A DNA stretch of 64,000 nucleotides from Eublepharis macularius (taxonomy: Eukaryota > Chordata > Lepidosauria > Squamata > Eublepharidae): contig NC_072793.1 of NCBI RefSeq assembly GCF_028583425.1, positions 60,641,028 to 60,705,027 of the forward strand. The letters run 5' to 3'. Shown one piece after another: positions 32,234 to 45,416 of this stretch; position 1 is the stretch's first letter; each line of letters begins with the position of its first letter. The translations under genes and the position numbers were made by a program. The notes under the pieces were generated by a model, which worked only from the letters and a program-made list of their open reading frames with translations, searched no databases and was not told where the DNA came from.

Positions 32234-32965
32234 GTATTACTTTCTGTGTAAACCAAACAGTACTCGGATCATGTTCAGCCATAAGGCTATGCAATGCTTC
32301 TGGAACAGCTCTCAGCAAGCATTTCATCTACAACCCAAACCAACTTACTGGTGACTGTAAAGCGATATTAAGGTCGAGGATTTCCTGTGCAAAAAAAAAA
32401 TATTTTTTTGCCATTTCCTTTAAGTAAAGTTTTTCAGCAGTTGCTCTCAATAAGCTCTTCTCCTTTAGCCAGTTCTTGTCAGAACATTTACAGAGAATGA
32501 AGACGTAAGATAAGACCAAGGTCAGCATAACTTGGGACATTCTTCTACTCAGATCATACTTAATATCTAGCACTTGCATTCTTCTCCTTCAACTCAGAAA
32601 TGGTTTATTTTTGTGAGACTGCTGGAGCTGAAGAGTTTATATACAATTAGATTGCTGAAGAGAAAAGGCTGTCTGTGTTGCATCTTTGATCAGTGTTTCA
32701 TTTTTTACCCTGCCAGAGCACATTTGCCAGTTATGCTTATTCAGCTGACCTCAAAGGGATTTCACGGAAAGCAGCATGGGGCATCTTTCATTTGCCACTA
32801 CCTCTTCATGACAGTGATAACCCCCTGATGTTTTGTGAAGAATTCTTCTGTGAAAAGACCCAAACATACAACAGTTGGCAAACCATTATTTCATCTCTCT
32901 GAATCTTAGTTCTGTGAGTAGGCTAGGGATCTCTAGCAAAGACATGGCAGCATCTTTATCCAATT
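32234..32965. other. Unannotated spacer
   Basis: AT-rich with no recognised gene or repeat. Confidence 0.5.
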
Positions 32966-33118
32966 GGCAGGGAGCCTGCTTTGCATGCAGAAAATCTCAG
33001 GGTCCATCCCTACCATCTCCAGCCAAAAAGATCTTAGAGAGCAGTTGTTGGATAGTCAGAGAGAACAATACTGACTTTGATAGGACAAGGTTTTGACTTT
33101 GTACATGGCATGATTATT
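32966..33118 (+). mobile_element. tRNA-derived SINE, second family, 5'-truncated
   Basis: GCCTGCTTTGCATGCAGAAA and GGTCCATCCCTACCATCTCC mark the anticodon-to-B-box part of a tRNA-like head. Then come AATACTGACTTTGATAGGAC and a degraded tail. The same family in minus orientation is at 58851-59045. The A-box end is lost. Confidence 0.65.
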
Positions 33119-33128
33119 CAGGTACAGT

Positions 33129-33295
33129 CAGGGGTTTTTTTTCTGGGAAAAGAAGTGGTGAAACTCTCAAGAGGGAAATTTGGAAGAAGTACACAGGATT
33201 CTTTGAAATAATATTATTTTCACGCACTATTGCCAAGTATTTTCAAGAGGTGCCGGAACTCTGTTCCACTGCGTTCCTGCTGAAAAAAAGCCCTA
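33129..33295. mobile_element. 167-bp hAT-type MITE with perfect 8-bp duplication
   Basis: It begins CAGGGGTTTTTTTTCTGGG and ends GCTGAAAAAAAGCCCTA, which are inverted repeats. Identical octamers GGTACAGT flank it at 33121-33128 and 33296-33303. The subterminal block GGTGCCGGAACTCTGTTCCA matches the end of the 55527-55755 element. Too short to encode anything. Confidence 0.9.
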
Positions 33296-33303
33296 GGTAC
33301 AGT

Positions 33304-34599
33304 CCACAATATTATCTGGCTTAGATTCACTGGAAATTTCCATGGACAGAAGGGGGTTTCTGACCATGAAGTATCATCATCTCCTCACCCCACAGTACAG
33401 AATATCCTTCTTCCCAGATTTTGCTCCCAGGGTACAGGGGACCCCCAGGAACAACATGAGGGAGAAGTTAGAAGTCTTTGCAGTGTAGATGTGCCCTTAT
33501 GGAAAGTGTAGTTCTCTCTCTGTGATGGATACATTCCTCCCTGCTGTTTTGTAACTAAGGGGCAGGACAGTAGTCCTGTGCAGACATTCTAACTGGATAG
33601 AATGAATGTGACATGAAAGGAGCGGTGGTAAATTCCCCACCTCAGCTTCTGAGGAATTTAGGGTTCCTGATAATGTGCAGAGAATACATTTGAACGAACA
33701 TAGGCTCTACAATATGTACCAATTTGCATGCAGTGATCAGAGATGGGGCTGGATGGCAACAATATTTTCTTCCCAACACCACATGCATTCACTTCAATTA
33801 AAAAGGGCATGTCTCTCTTTTTTTAAGGCTACATCTTTGCTTTGCCATATAAATGACCATCAAGAAAGCTTATTCAAGATGACCCTTGGTGAATTTATCC
33901 TGCTGTAAAATTATAGAAAATGTTACAAGAATTCAGCTCGAAACATTGTCCACATTGTGATGGAAATTGGGGTTATACATTTAAACATTAAAACGAAATC
34001 TTTATTGCTACACACAAAACAGGAATGAGATAAAGAGAGATATTTTTTTTAAAAAAAGAGCAGGAGGCTTATTTTTGTGAACATCTGCCTTATGAAGTCA
34101 AAAATCAGATGTTGTGCTGGAATTCTAGCTATCTGCTGCTTTTTGGGTAACCCAGTGGGAGATTTAGCTTTTCTGACCTCTCACGGCCATCCCTCTGACC
34201 CATGAATCAAGTTTGGCTGAGTTCACTAAGCCAGACACTTCAAAACAAAAGTCAGCTGAAGAAAACCCTCTCAATGTCTGCTTGCCTGCCACTCACCACT
34301 GGTTACCCCTAATGAAATCTTGAGTTTGTGATAATGTAAAATGAGCTGCCCTCGTTCTAGAGGGCAATTGGTGTTTCTTATAAAACCAAGAAGTATGACT
34401 GGCTGAATGAATCACATGAAACACTAAACACCATTTACTACTCATTTGCCCTCCTTGGTCCATGGGCCATCACCTATACATTTTTATTTATATTTCTATA
34501 GCAAATTTTTATTCTGTCTTTCCAGGGAACCTGCCTGAGGAAGCTTACAAATGAACAATAATAAAAACACAGCATTGAAAGTTACTGCTTAAAATCCAG
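33304..34599. other. Unannotated spacer
   Basis: Near 34480-34570 a phrase (TTTATATTTCTATAGC, TTCCAGGGAACC) resembles a minus-strand LINE or SINE tail. Otherwise nothing recognised. Confidence 0.45.
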
Positions 34600-35510
34600 T
34601 GTTACAGACCCAGCCACAACAACTCGCTACTCTGGAGGGCCAACTGGGTATAGAGGCCAAGGTGTTTCCCTGATGTTGCTTCCCATTGCTGGAATTCACA
34701 GGTTTACTACCTCTGAATATGAAGGTTCTCTTTAGTCACAGAAGCCACTGATAGATCATCCTCCCATCTTCTATCTAATCCCCTGCTTGCGGCCATCACT
34801 ACAACCTCTGGCAGCAAATTCATTGAGTAAAGTATTTCCTTTTGTCCATCCTCAATCTGCTGCCCATCAACATCATTGGATGCTCTTCAACTTAAACTTC
34901 ATTGGATGCCCTTGAGTTCTAGTATTTCAGGAGAGGGAGGAAAAAATTCTCTGTCCATGTTCTCAGGCACACTTTTATAAACTTTTTTCATGCCCCCCCC
35001 ACAGTTATCTCTTTTCTAAACTGAAAAGTCCCCCCACTCTTTTCACAGGAAAGGTGTTCCAACCACTAAATGACCTTGGTTGCCCTCTTCTGTGTGTGTT
35101 TCAGCTCTGCAATGTCCTTTCTGATATACAGTGACCAGAACTGCACAGAGTATTCCAAATGAGGCCACATCATAGGTCTATACAGGGGCATTATAATATT
35201 GGCTGCTTTATTTTCAGTCCCTTTCCTACTTTGCCTTTTTCACCACTGCAGCATACTAGGTTGACACTTTAATTGAGCTATCCACTATGACCCCAAGGTC
35301 TCTTGCTCTTTCAGTATCATTAAGTTCAGACCCTATTAGCATATTACTTGAAGTTGGGGGTTTTTGTTCCAATTTGCATCACCTTATACTAAAGTACATT
35401 GAACTGCATTTGTCATATGGGAGGGGGATTTATCAAAGGTGGCCAGTACCTGGCAATGCTGCTTGCTGCTCATCTAACCTCTCTAGCACTTTAACAGTTG
35501 ACAAGGCAAG
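34600..35510 (-). mobile_element. CR1-type LINE, old 3' fragment
   Basis: The plus strand runs parallel to the better CR1 copy at 46331-47783. Shared landmarks include TCATAGGTCTATACAGGGGC near 35170, CCCCAAGGTCTCTTGCTCTT near 35290 and AGAACTGCACAGAGTATTCC near 35130. On the minus strand these encode the region downstream of the reverse-transcriptase catalytic core. Many indels and stops, plus a local duplication of CTTCATTGGATGC near 34870-34910, show it is ancient. Confidence 0.75.
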
Positions 35511-36128
35511 GGCTACTACCACCCCACTGCTACACTAAAATTATGCAATACCAGATCTGAAGGGAACAAAGCTGTAGGCCTTACTAGGTTGTTGCAGGAA
35601 GAGGAAATAGATGTGGCTTGTATAACTGAGAATTGGTTGGGTGAAAATGATGTAATATGTCTGCCTAGCTATGTGGTCTTATACCAACCTTGCAATAGTT
35701 GAGGAGGAGGACTCCTTTGTGAGTTATTCAGCTTCCACAGACTTCAAGTACAAACTACAGCTGGCATCAACTGTATGCTCCTTTCACTGGGACCTAAAGA
35801 TAGACTGGCTGTTCTGCTTTTTTTATCAAACATGCAGCACCCCAGTAAGCACCCGTTCTGAGTTGACAGCAATGCTCTCAGATGTAGTGTTGGAGACACC
35901 TAGATTGTTTTGACTTCAACATTCATGCTAAATGCTCCACATCAGAGCTGGCCCAGGAATTTATAGCTTGCCTAGCAGCCCTGGGCCTCTCTCTGATAGT
36001 GACACCCCCCCCCTGCATGAAACAGGTCCCACCTTAGACTTAATTTTGCCTTGAGCTTTTGAAGTAAGGTCTTGTTTCAGGGTTGCAGATTTGGCCTGAG
36101 GTCTGACCATTATCTACTGAATGCAAAA

Positions 36129-36152
36129 GTGATTGATTGATTGATTGATTAC
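36129..36152. repeat. (GATT)n microsatellite inside L2
   Basis: Five GATT units are followed by a short stretch resembling the reverse complement of a SINE tail (CCTGTTCTCCCCACAAACGG). Confidence 0.7.
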
Positions 36153-36779
36153 ATTTGTAGCCTGTTCTCCCCACAAACGGACTCAGAACAGAAAAGTGAA
36201 TATGGCCCCAACACCCCAAAATAAGAAAGGACCCATTAAAATGGTTCAACCACAAAGGCTGATGAACCCTTTTAGATTCCAAACTGTCCTGGGAGATCTT
36301 AGGATTTCAAACACTTGTTCTCTTTAAGCTGCAGTAGGAGCTTGGAATGTGAAGCTCCTCAAAGCTATTGACAACTTTGCTTCTCGCCAACCTCTGACCC
36401 TTGTGATGGAAGCTGGCCCTGTGGTTTACCATGGAGCTGGGTGACCTAAAGAGGGCTGGAAGATGTCTGGAAAGATGCTGGTGGAAAACTTGCTCTGAGA
36501 CTGATAGAGCACACTGCAAGCATTGCAGCAATTACTTCACAGCCATTCCAATTTTCAAGATTTCTCTCAACATCTTCTAATTTCTTTGAACCTTACAATC
36601 TCAAGAACAGGCAATTAGCAGTGGTGCCTTTGCAATGTGTTTAAAAAAAATAAAATAGCACTACTGTGCTTTCATCTAAATGCCAGTTTAAAATAGCTGA
36701 GGTAGAAGAAAAGCTTCATACACTATCTGGCCCATATACAGACCAGTTTGACCCAGTTAGAATGATGGATGTTAACAGG

Positions 36780-37330
36780 ATCCTGGCATCTGTGAAAGCC
36801 ACTACTTGTGTGCTGGATCCTTCCCCATCTTGGCTATTAAAATCAAGTAAGGATTGCATAAATGCACCTTTGAGGCCAATGATAAATCAGTCACTAACGC
36901 AGGGTATCTTCCCTAAGCTATTCAAACAGGTGGTTTTCCGCCTGCTAATTAAAAAACCATGCCTAGACAAAAATGATGTGGCCAATTATTGCCCAGTCTC
37001 TAATCTACCCTTTCTGGGCAAAGTCATTGAGAGAGAAGGAGCTGACCAACTCCAGGTCATCTTGGATAACTCTAGTGCTTTGGACCCTTTTCAGTCTGGA
37101 TTCAAGCCAGGCTATGGGACAGAGTTGGCTCTAGTAACTTCAGTTGATTATCTTCACCTGAATGTAGACAAAGTCCATACTTCTCTGTTGCTTCTCCTGG
37201 ATCTATCTTTAGCCTTCCCCCATGTTATTCAAACCTCTATGTAACCCCTTTAGGAAAACTCATCTGTAGCTATGGAATTAGATGCCATCAATATGTAGAT
37301 GACACCCAGCTCTATATCTCACTATCCAAA
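36780..37330 (+). pseudogene. L2 reverse transcriptase remnant with internal deletion
   Basis: Readable blocks include CLDKNDVANYCPVSNLPFLG, LDPFQSGFKPGYGTELAL and LLLLDLSLAF (catalytic motif A, aspartate kept) up to about 37220. The motif C equivalent, YVDDTQLYIS, follows at about 37291-37320. The normal motif B region (PQGS) and roughly 300 bases between motifs A and C are missing, so the copy has an internal deletion in addition to frameshifts. It is not functional. Confidence 0.8.
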
Positions 37331-38425
37331 TTACAACAGGATGCAGTAGAGATCTTGGGTCACTGCCTGAGAGCTGAGGTCAAATGGCTGAAAGCAAACA
37401 AATTGAGACTGAACCCAGACATGATGGAAGTCTTGCTGATTGGGAAGGCAGAGATCTTGAAGGACATTGTCTGATGCTTGCAGACTCAGTTAAGAACCTA
37501 GGTATTATACTGGATCTGGCACTTTTGGTAGAAAAGCAAAGCAGCTGCAAAAATCACTTTCTACAAATTTAGTCTAGCCTGAAAGATGGCCCAGTACCAT
37601 GACATGGCTGATCTGGGCCCATGCCATGGTAATATCGAGACTTGACTACTGTAATGCACTCTACATAGGTCTCCCCTCTAAGTTAACTCCAGTTGATGCA
37701 GAACACTGTAGTTCAGTTATTATTGGAAACTAGAAGGAGATGAATAGTACACTCCATTCGCTACCAGGCTAAATCCAAAGTACTGGCTATCACATACAAA
37801 GCTCTTTATGGCCTTGGTCTATCTTATCTATGGGACCACCTCACTCCCTATATTCCACCACGACAGCTTTGCTCATCTGCACAGAGCCTTCTGCAGGTGC
37901 CACCTTGCACATCTGCAAAATCAACAGCTGTCCATATACATGTATTCTCTGTGGTAGTCCCCACTCATGGAACGGCCTACCTAAAGAGGTCAGGAAAGCT
38001 CCTGGTCTCCTGGCTTTCCATGAACTAGGCAAAACTGAATTATTCCAATGGGCTTTTTTACTCAGATAATAGGAGGGCTACACTGTAAGGAAGTGGTCTC
38101 AGAGAGATTCATAAGTGATAGGGAACATAGGCTTTCCTACTATGTACTGTCTGTTGCTGTAAGTATGATCCTATAGAATAGTTTCTATGTTGTTTAATAT
38201 GTCAGTCTTAGAATTGCTTATGCTCTTTTTAGCATTTCTTCAGCTCTGTATTGGATTCCTGCTAGTTTAAATCTTTGCAAAGTGCATTGCTATACGGTAT
38301 TACATTGTTTATTGAATTGTCTCTGAAACTGTCTGTACTGACTCACATTGTATAATCCATCTTGTCCTTGAGTCTCAGTGAGAAAGGCACACTATAAATA
38401 ATGTAAATAAATAATTTTTTTTAAA

Positions 38426-38997
38426 ATGAACTCTGATTTACAGCAATAAAAGCAAACTAAAATGGCATTTAAAGATGCCCTACTTAAAACATCGGTGAAC
38501 AGAAACCTTTTCATCTGGTGCCTAAAAGACACGTAGTCTTTTTCTGATTGCACAAGTTCTTTTCTGTTCCTAGGGTTATGTGATGACCCCCCCCCCCTCC
38601 TTTAGAGATGTACTATTTGAAAATCTCATTGCTAGCACCTTCATTCTGAGAAGGTAGAATGTTTGTGAACAGTAGTCTAGCCCATAGAGCAAGAGCTGGA
38701 GCATGAATATAGGCAAAGAAGAGATAGGTTTATCTCACTGCATATAATACAAGATAAATACTGAATAGTCAGACTGAGCTGTTTTATCGTATGATCACAA
38801 TAATTATAGAGCCTGTTCTAAAAAGTGATTAGTTGACCATTTGATCATATTGATTGTATGAATTAGCCTTTTATGTCTATACATCAGTAGAATTAATGAC
38901 AAAGCAAATTACTGGCTCCAGGTGCACGTGCTATGAGAATCTGATACCTATCCTTTAGGACAGATACTTCTCACTGGTACATGTGCTCATTAAGGTA
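38426..38997. other. Unannotated spacer
   Basis: AT-rich with a poly-C run near 38588-38597. Nothing else recognised. Confidence 0.5.
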
Positions 38998-40340
38998 TCT
39001 CTCTCTATATAAAGACAAGTGTCCTGACTGACTCATCAACACCCAGCCCAAACCCCTAGATCCAGAAATATGAAATTTGAGGAGAACATTCCTTTCATGA
39101 TGTAAACACCTACTAAGAAGGGATTTTTAGAAATTTGACCCCTAGGGGAGTAAAAAGGGGTAAAGTGTTTCCCCAAAGGGATAGAGCTTCCCTGTGTGGC
39201 TGGCAGGCTGCTGCCTGTTTTCGCCACAGCCCACTGCCAGCTCGGCCACTCTTCCCTGATTGGGCCAGCCTTTTAAGGTCATTTGCATATGCAGGCTGAT
39301 TGGGGCTCCCAACATTCCACACCTCATCACCCCCCCCCCCCGCCCCGAGACAGTTGGAACACAGAGGTCATTTGCATATGCAACCTGATTAGTCCTCACT
39401 CCCCACATTTTAAAAGTATGGAGTTGCTATTGGGAGTCATTGAATGTGTTCTGAGGTGAAATGCACCTCCCAGTCTTCCCCTCAAAGTTAACTAGGGTTG
39501 CCAAACTCCCTGCGGGGCCTGGCTTTCCCCTGTGTGGCTGGCAGGCTCCTGCCTGCTTGCACCCCCCTCTCTTTGATTGGTCAGCTGTTTAACACTTTAT
39601 TCTGAGGTAAAAATCAGGTAAAGGAAACTGCAGACAGTTGAAGAAAGATGGTACAAGACTACTGAATAGGGATTTTATATAAAAGTCAGTATGGCAACTG
39701 AGTCTTTAAATGTTCATGGGGAGATGGCGCACAAGCTTTCTAGGGGCCATTTCGATGCAAACCTCTCACATGAACCTGCTGAAGTGCCCACCACACCACC
39801 CCTCCCCCAGTCCAACTCCACCTCACACCTCTCATAGCCATCACCTCTTACTGCCCCCAAGAAGCCTCCTGGCAGAGGTCATGCAAGATATACGGATGCT
39901 AAAAGGAGGAAGCAACTTAGAGATGCAGCAAAGAAATACGCACATTGTTTGACCTGAGAGAGGACTGCTTCTCACATGGGCAGTTCTACATGGCCTGCTG
40001 CAGAGTGAGTTCACCCAGCAGCCTGGTGATTCTAGCATTTGAGGGGGAAACCACCAATGAGAACCCTGGCTGAACATAGTTTCACTTTATTTATTGCACT
40101 ACAATCTTTGCCTTTTAAAATCTCTTCAATAAATGTTACATTTCAAAATTCACTTAATCGGTTTTTGGCATCAACACGCTTCACTTTATTCAAACACCTT
40201 TGTGAAGCTTGGGTACTATGCTATTATACTACAAAAGCAACTTTAAAAAAACACAAATCAAAAAATGTTACATAGCCATAAGTATTATAACTGTATTTAA
40301 AGTAGTTAAATACCGTAGTGAAGCACGGGTATCAAGCTAG
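38998..40340 (+). mobile_element. Non-autonomous Helitron
   Basis: The 5' end reads TCTCTCTCTATATAAAG after an A. The 3' end reads GCACGGGTATCAAGCTAG before a T. Helitrons start TC, end CTRR, insert between A and T, make no target duplication and have a hairpin close to the 3' end; here ACCGT and ACGGGT can pair with one bulge about 10 bases upstream of CTAG. CATCAACACCCAGCCCAAAC near the start and GAAGCACGGGTA near the end are phrases I recognise from vertebrate Helitrons. Internal duplications (AGGTCATTTGCATATGCA at about 39278 and 39367; TGTGTGGCTGGCAGGCT at about 39194 and 39531) are present. No Rep/helicase frame. Confidence 0.75.
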
Positions 40341-43300
40341 TACAGTATATACTAACTGCTCAGTGACCACTTGTTAGGATTGGTTCACTAGAGACAATTG
40401 CCAATTAGTATTTTTTCCAAAATTCCAAGAGCTCACAGGAGAGTGTGTAATTATGCTCCTGTTTTGCGAGGAAAAGGCTTGTGATAAAATTGTTTCATTT
40501 GAAAAGTTGGGAAATCTGAGAGATGTAAATGGTAATCATGGTAATGTGAGAAAGATGTTTTATGGGAGAAACTGTTCTATTTACTCCAACATCCCAAGAA
40601 ATAAAGGGTAAGGAATATTCAGATTCTTTCCCCATATAGATTAAAATGGACTATCCAGGACTCAACATTCTACTTAATGGTTTGAGTTGTTCATAACATA
40701 TTCCGTTTTAATCTATATGGGAAAAGAAGGATTACTTTCCTTAAATTCTCAAATATTTCCCATTGAAATCAAAGTGCTTTATTTAGGGTGAACTGCTACA
40801 AAGTAACATATAGACTCTCTTGCTTTTTGCAGGCAGATTTTTTTTACAAACTATACAAACTATATCTCACTCCTTCCCTCATAGTAGCAGGCGATGAAAA
40901 GGATTTTTTCTACCAAAAATGGCTATGAATAGGACTTACCCAAACAATGCTCAGTATATCCATCTGTTATTTTAATAACGCTGCTTTTTAAGAGATAGAC
41001 AGCTCGACCCCTTTCTTGTCACTGTGCTACATTTTTATGGCACCCAAATAACCTACATAGGAAGAACATTCATTTTATGCACCACTGAACCATCATCTGC
41101 CATTCATGCCCTGCATGACTCTGCCTCTAAAACACTGCCTAAATAGCCTCTATTCTTAGCCATAAAAGCACACACATAATGAAGTATACTGAAAAGAAAT
41201 AATTCCCTAGTTGGTTCCTCATAAAATGTTAAGATTATTATTGGCAGGGTGGTATGAGGGGAAGCAATGATGACATGCAACAGCTGGAGCACAAAGTCTT
41301 TAGTATGCCCACTTCCTGTGGCTGCGGTGCACGGGGTGCTTTTTGAGGAGCCCTTCATATGTGCATCCAGCAGTGATGCTGCTCCACTATGGCACAATAT
41401 TCCATGCCGCTGTGGGCACGTCTGAATAAGGCAACAACATAGGAGGGATGCCACCCTCTGGTTGCTGCATCTCCTTGCTGTTTGTAAAAAAGAAACCCAA
41501 GAGATGTGTTTTACTGGAACTATAAGTTATTTTTGCAAGGAACCACTGGGTGCTAGGAAATTACTGGTCCGGCATTCTACCTTAAGATGCAGGTGTAAAG
41601 TGCTGCTCTCTACCCCATACATACTGACACATTCCAGTATTTTTAGGAGGTTCTCATAATTCAGCATTGAGGTGAATCAACTTACCTCAGACAATATTGG
41701 ACTCAGCTGCAGCGCTGGATGTTCTTTAATGTTTGATTAGTCTAGAGTGGCATTTGGCTTGCTAGTTAGCATGAAAATATCTACAGACAGAATAGGGCCA
41801 TGGCTCCATCAGCTTTGAATAAAAAAGAACATAGGAATGGAACATCATCTCTTGTCTTGCTATAGAATTTGGCTCTAGTGGCTTTCAAATCAATGAGGCT
41901 CTTTAATGTCAAAGAGGAGGAAAAGGTTCAAGCTTTCACACAGAGGGTTCAGTACATGCATTTTGTTTTCCCTACCTGAAAGTTAGCATAACTTTTCCTT
42001 AGCAACAAGCAGACCAGCAATCATCTAGGGAATCATTAGTAATGTAATATATTAATGGTGTGACCTTACAGTATATTAATGGCAGTGCTATAATGTTAAA
42101 AGGCCTCTTAAGCAAAGCGTATGAAAAGTCACTAACTGGAATCCTGAGCAGAGTAACATGCTTCTAAGTCCACTGTCTTGGAAGGGTGTGGCTCTGCTCA
42201 GGAGTGTACTTTAAGTCCTGGCATAGTTGGAGATGTCTTGCCCTACATTTGTTGTATTTTTACACTTACTTCAGTAGCTTTGAAGCTGAGAACAAGGCAG
42301 ATCATCTGTGTCCTCTAGTTTGTAAGGTCTGCTTCATATTTTGAGAGCCACGGGCATTAGGAAGTCTGTTTTACCTTGTTCTATTCAATTACCACTTTTA
42401 TGTAAACAAATAAGAACATCACAATTTGGGGGTGCCCATATGCCAAAGAAACAAATTGTTTCTAGATCTACTGAGGGTAAGAGAGTGTTTCTTTACTGTA
42501 TCAAAGGGGGGGAAATATACCTTGAAGTTTAGGGGTTCCCCCACCCCCAGCAATAGACAGTTCTGAAGCTCATCATGAATGTAGAGTAGCTGTAAGTCAG
42601 CAGGCAACAACAAAGCACAATTCTGTATTTCTCTTCCTTGTTTACTTTGCCCTTTACCTATACAAGTGTAGTGACTGGGAAAGTCTGTAAAGACTCTACG
42701 TGAGTGTGGAGTTTTAATGATTATCCATAGAATCAGTGAACATTTACCAGCGTTTGCATGATTGCCTGCCTGCAAGTCTCCTTTCAAAGGTAATGACATA
42801 TCTGTTTCCCATGTAATGAATGGAAAGAAGAGCTTTGGTATGGGATGGGAGCTTACTGTTGAAAGCTGGAAGAAAAACATTCAAAATCCCACCCCCAACC
42901 CCAGTAAAATGGAGTTCATTGTTTTTAAGGATATGGATGGAGATTAGAAACTAGAGAACAGAAGCCCGCCTGCCTGCATGACTACTTTGTGTTGATTCAT
43001 GGGAAAGTCACTCCTGGGACTGTCATTTGTCCCTTTGTTTTTTTTTTAAAAAAATCAAACTAGAATTGGGCTCCAGAGTTGGATGAGAGACTTTACCATG
43101 CAATGAAGTTTCTATTTATTTACAGACACTTTAACAACTGAGAATAAGGAGGACGGGTATGTGTTATAGATAAATCAAATCAAAACACAAAGAGCACAAA
43201 ATGACTGACGAGGGATTAGCATTTCCAGTTTTGACCATATTTCAAAAGGAAAAGATCTTTTGGTGGAGGGATGTACCAGGTCAACATCTGAAAAATGTTT

Positions 43301-45416
43301 TAAGACTCATACATTAGCATAGGAATAGAATGATGGGAGAGCTGTGTTGCATGCTGTCCTTCACATTACAGGCAATAGCCATAAATGGTACGAGCACTCA
43401 TACAGCCATATTCTACACAGCAGTTGTAATGGACACACTATTTATTAAGCTCCCAGATGAAAGAACGGATTATGCCTACCTTGCAGGCCCTGCACAGTAT
43501 CATGTGAATCCTGACAGCCATGGACTCAGGGAACTTTCCGAGGTGGAATGAATGGGCTATATGCCTCCAGTTCCTTGTGCCTGCTGAAGTCCAGCATGCC
43601 TGCCTGGCCCTCCCTCTCCATGGACCCTTTCCAAAGAAGCATCATCGAAGCCAAGTCTGAACCTTCCCCTCCTCACACATAGATTCAGTTCTGGCCTGGG
43701 CAAGAGGAGGCAGGGCAGGCAGCACACATTTGCCATAGGATAGGAGCAGCATGGAAAGAGGCAGCTAGGTTGCCATCTTCCTCCTGCAAAAGGAGATGAG
43801 AGCAGGAGGAAAGCAGTGGTGGCAGCGCATGGAGGGCTAAGGGGCAATTCCCCATCTCAGGCACACTGGGGTAAATAGGCGAGGCCATGCCTCCGGGTAA
43901 GCTGGCCAGCCAGCAAGACCACACAGCTAGGACTGCTCCACTTGTGCCTATTGTGGGAGAGGGGGGGGAGGCTTTGCAGCTCTGTGTTAAAAAAAACTAC
44001 AAATGAATTAAAAATGGTGTCAGCACAGCAGACATGAGTATAAACCCAGGGAAGCTGTCATTTCTAGCTTGGCTCTATGACTCTTTGTAATATTGTGTTT
44101 CTGTGAAACTGGGAAATGGAAGAATTGGAGGAGGTATGTGCATATATAAAATCCTAGCATACTTTTTACATTCTTACTATCTACAATGAAAAAAGTTCTG
44201 AAACTGAGAAGGAGATGGGAATGCAAAATAACTGATTAAATCAGCAATGTCAGGGGGATTAAAATAACTAAATACAGTACTTTCAGTGGTTGATGAGTGC
44301 TTTGCTCTGAATATTGTACTTCATGGCTGTGGCTTATATGCAGAAGGCTAATTGCTTCCATTCCCTCCTGCCATGGTTACACAGTCAGTCATTAAGTGTC
44401 AATTGTCACATTTAATTTCCTTGCAAAATGCCTCCCCTTTGATTACCACTAGCAACCCTGTGCCATCTCAGCTCCAGGCAGGCATTCACGCCACCCTCAC
44501 CCATACTAATAGAATATCACAGAGCTCTTGAAGCTGACTGGGAGCAATCATTGTGAAGCAGAACCCAGAGAAGCCTCTCTACATTGCAGTCTCACTCAAG
44601 GACTCCTGTTATTAAACACTAACAGCATAAACCTTCAGTGAATGTCATTTAGAATGAGAGGAATCACATGTGCAAGATTACATAGTTAACTGTTTTCTCA
44701 ATTAAACCTGAAAGATTATTACATTAAATGATGATTATGAATGCTTGGTTTTTACTCTGGATTTTTTTTGTTTTGTTATTATGGGCATTTATTTCTGCCT
44801 ATAGATGCCCCTAAATTAGTCCCATAAGTATAAACTCACTATAAGTGGCAAGAAGAGGTTCCCATTTATTTCTGTACCAAACCAATGACCCGTTGGCTCT
44901 TAGGTGGCAGGATTCATGTTAAGGGAGAGAAAATATTGCCTGTGTGCTCTTAAGGCCCAAGACACCTTGAGTACATTATGCCTATTTTAACACATTAAGG
45001 AAGACAAATGTTGGCCAATGGATGACTCCTTGACATGTGTATATGGCTTTTACATCAATGTACATTCATCTTTCTCTCCACACATGTAGCATCTGAAGGA
45101 GACAAATACCTTTTTCAAAAGATGTGTATATTTATGTTAATGTACATGTGTTAAACAACAGAAACTTTTTTGGGATCCCTGCCATATGTATACATCTTAT
45201 GCACTAATAGCAAAGTGGCCCTGATCTGTGGATGCTTAAATCCAGAGACTGGCCATGAATGGACAAGACAGATCTTCCTACACACCTGAAAAAATGCCCC
45301 AGATTTGCAGAAAAATCTGAAATTGAAAAAAAGAAAAAGAAAAAAAAGGGGGGGGGGGAGTTTTAAAAAATGATAAAAGGAACCCCTGTAGTTTTAAGAA
45401 TCAGATGCCCTGAGTG
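40341..45416. other. Unannotated spacer, 5.1 kb
   Basis: Apart from the small inverted repeat at 40631-40721 and a homopurine A/G run at 45325-45360, I see no structure. Frames near 43330-43930 look open but match no family I recognise. Confidence 0.5.
40631..40721. repeat. Short inverted repeat
   Basis: CCCATATAGATTAAAATGGA (40631-40650) and TCCGTTTTAATCTATATGGG (40702-40721) are reverse complements at 19 of 20 bases with a 51-base loop. It may be the core of a worn MITE. Confidence 0.6.

Larger units (their letters stand above)
35560..38425 (+). mobile_element. L2-type LINE, nearly full-length ORF2 but broken
   Basis: Scattered frames follow the order of an L2 ORF2: endonuclease remnants at about 35690-36060 (DFNIHAKC, then LAQEF-like), DPIKMVQPQR near 36230, reverse transcriptase from 36780 to 37330, and a C-terminal block WNGLPKEVRKAPG near 37970. 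The 3' end is an A-rich AATAAATAA tail near 38400-38425. Endonuclease and reverse transcriptase would normally nick DNA and copy the RNA. Frame changes and stops throughout rule that out here. Inside, at about 36129-36190, a GATT microsatellite with a short SINE-like tail interrupts the element. Confidence 0.85.

Noticed and set aside
43330..43930. Possible host exons in a stretch of open frames on both strands
   Set aside because: No recognisable protein family, no convincing splice sites and no periodic codon pattern that I can see.
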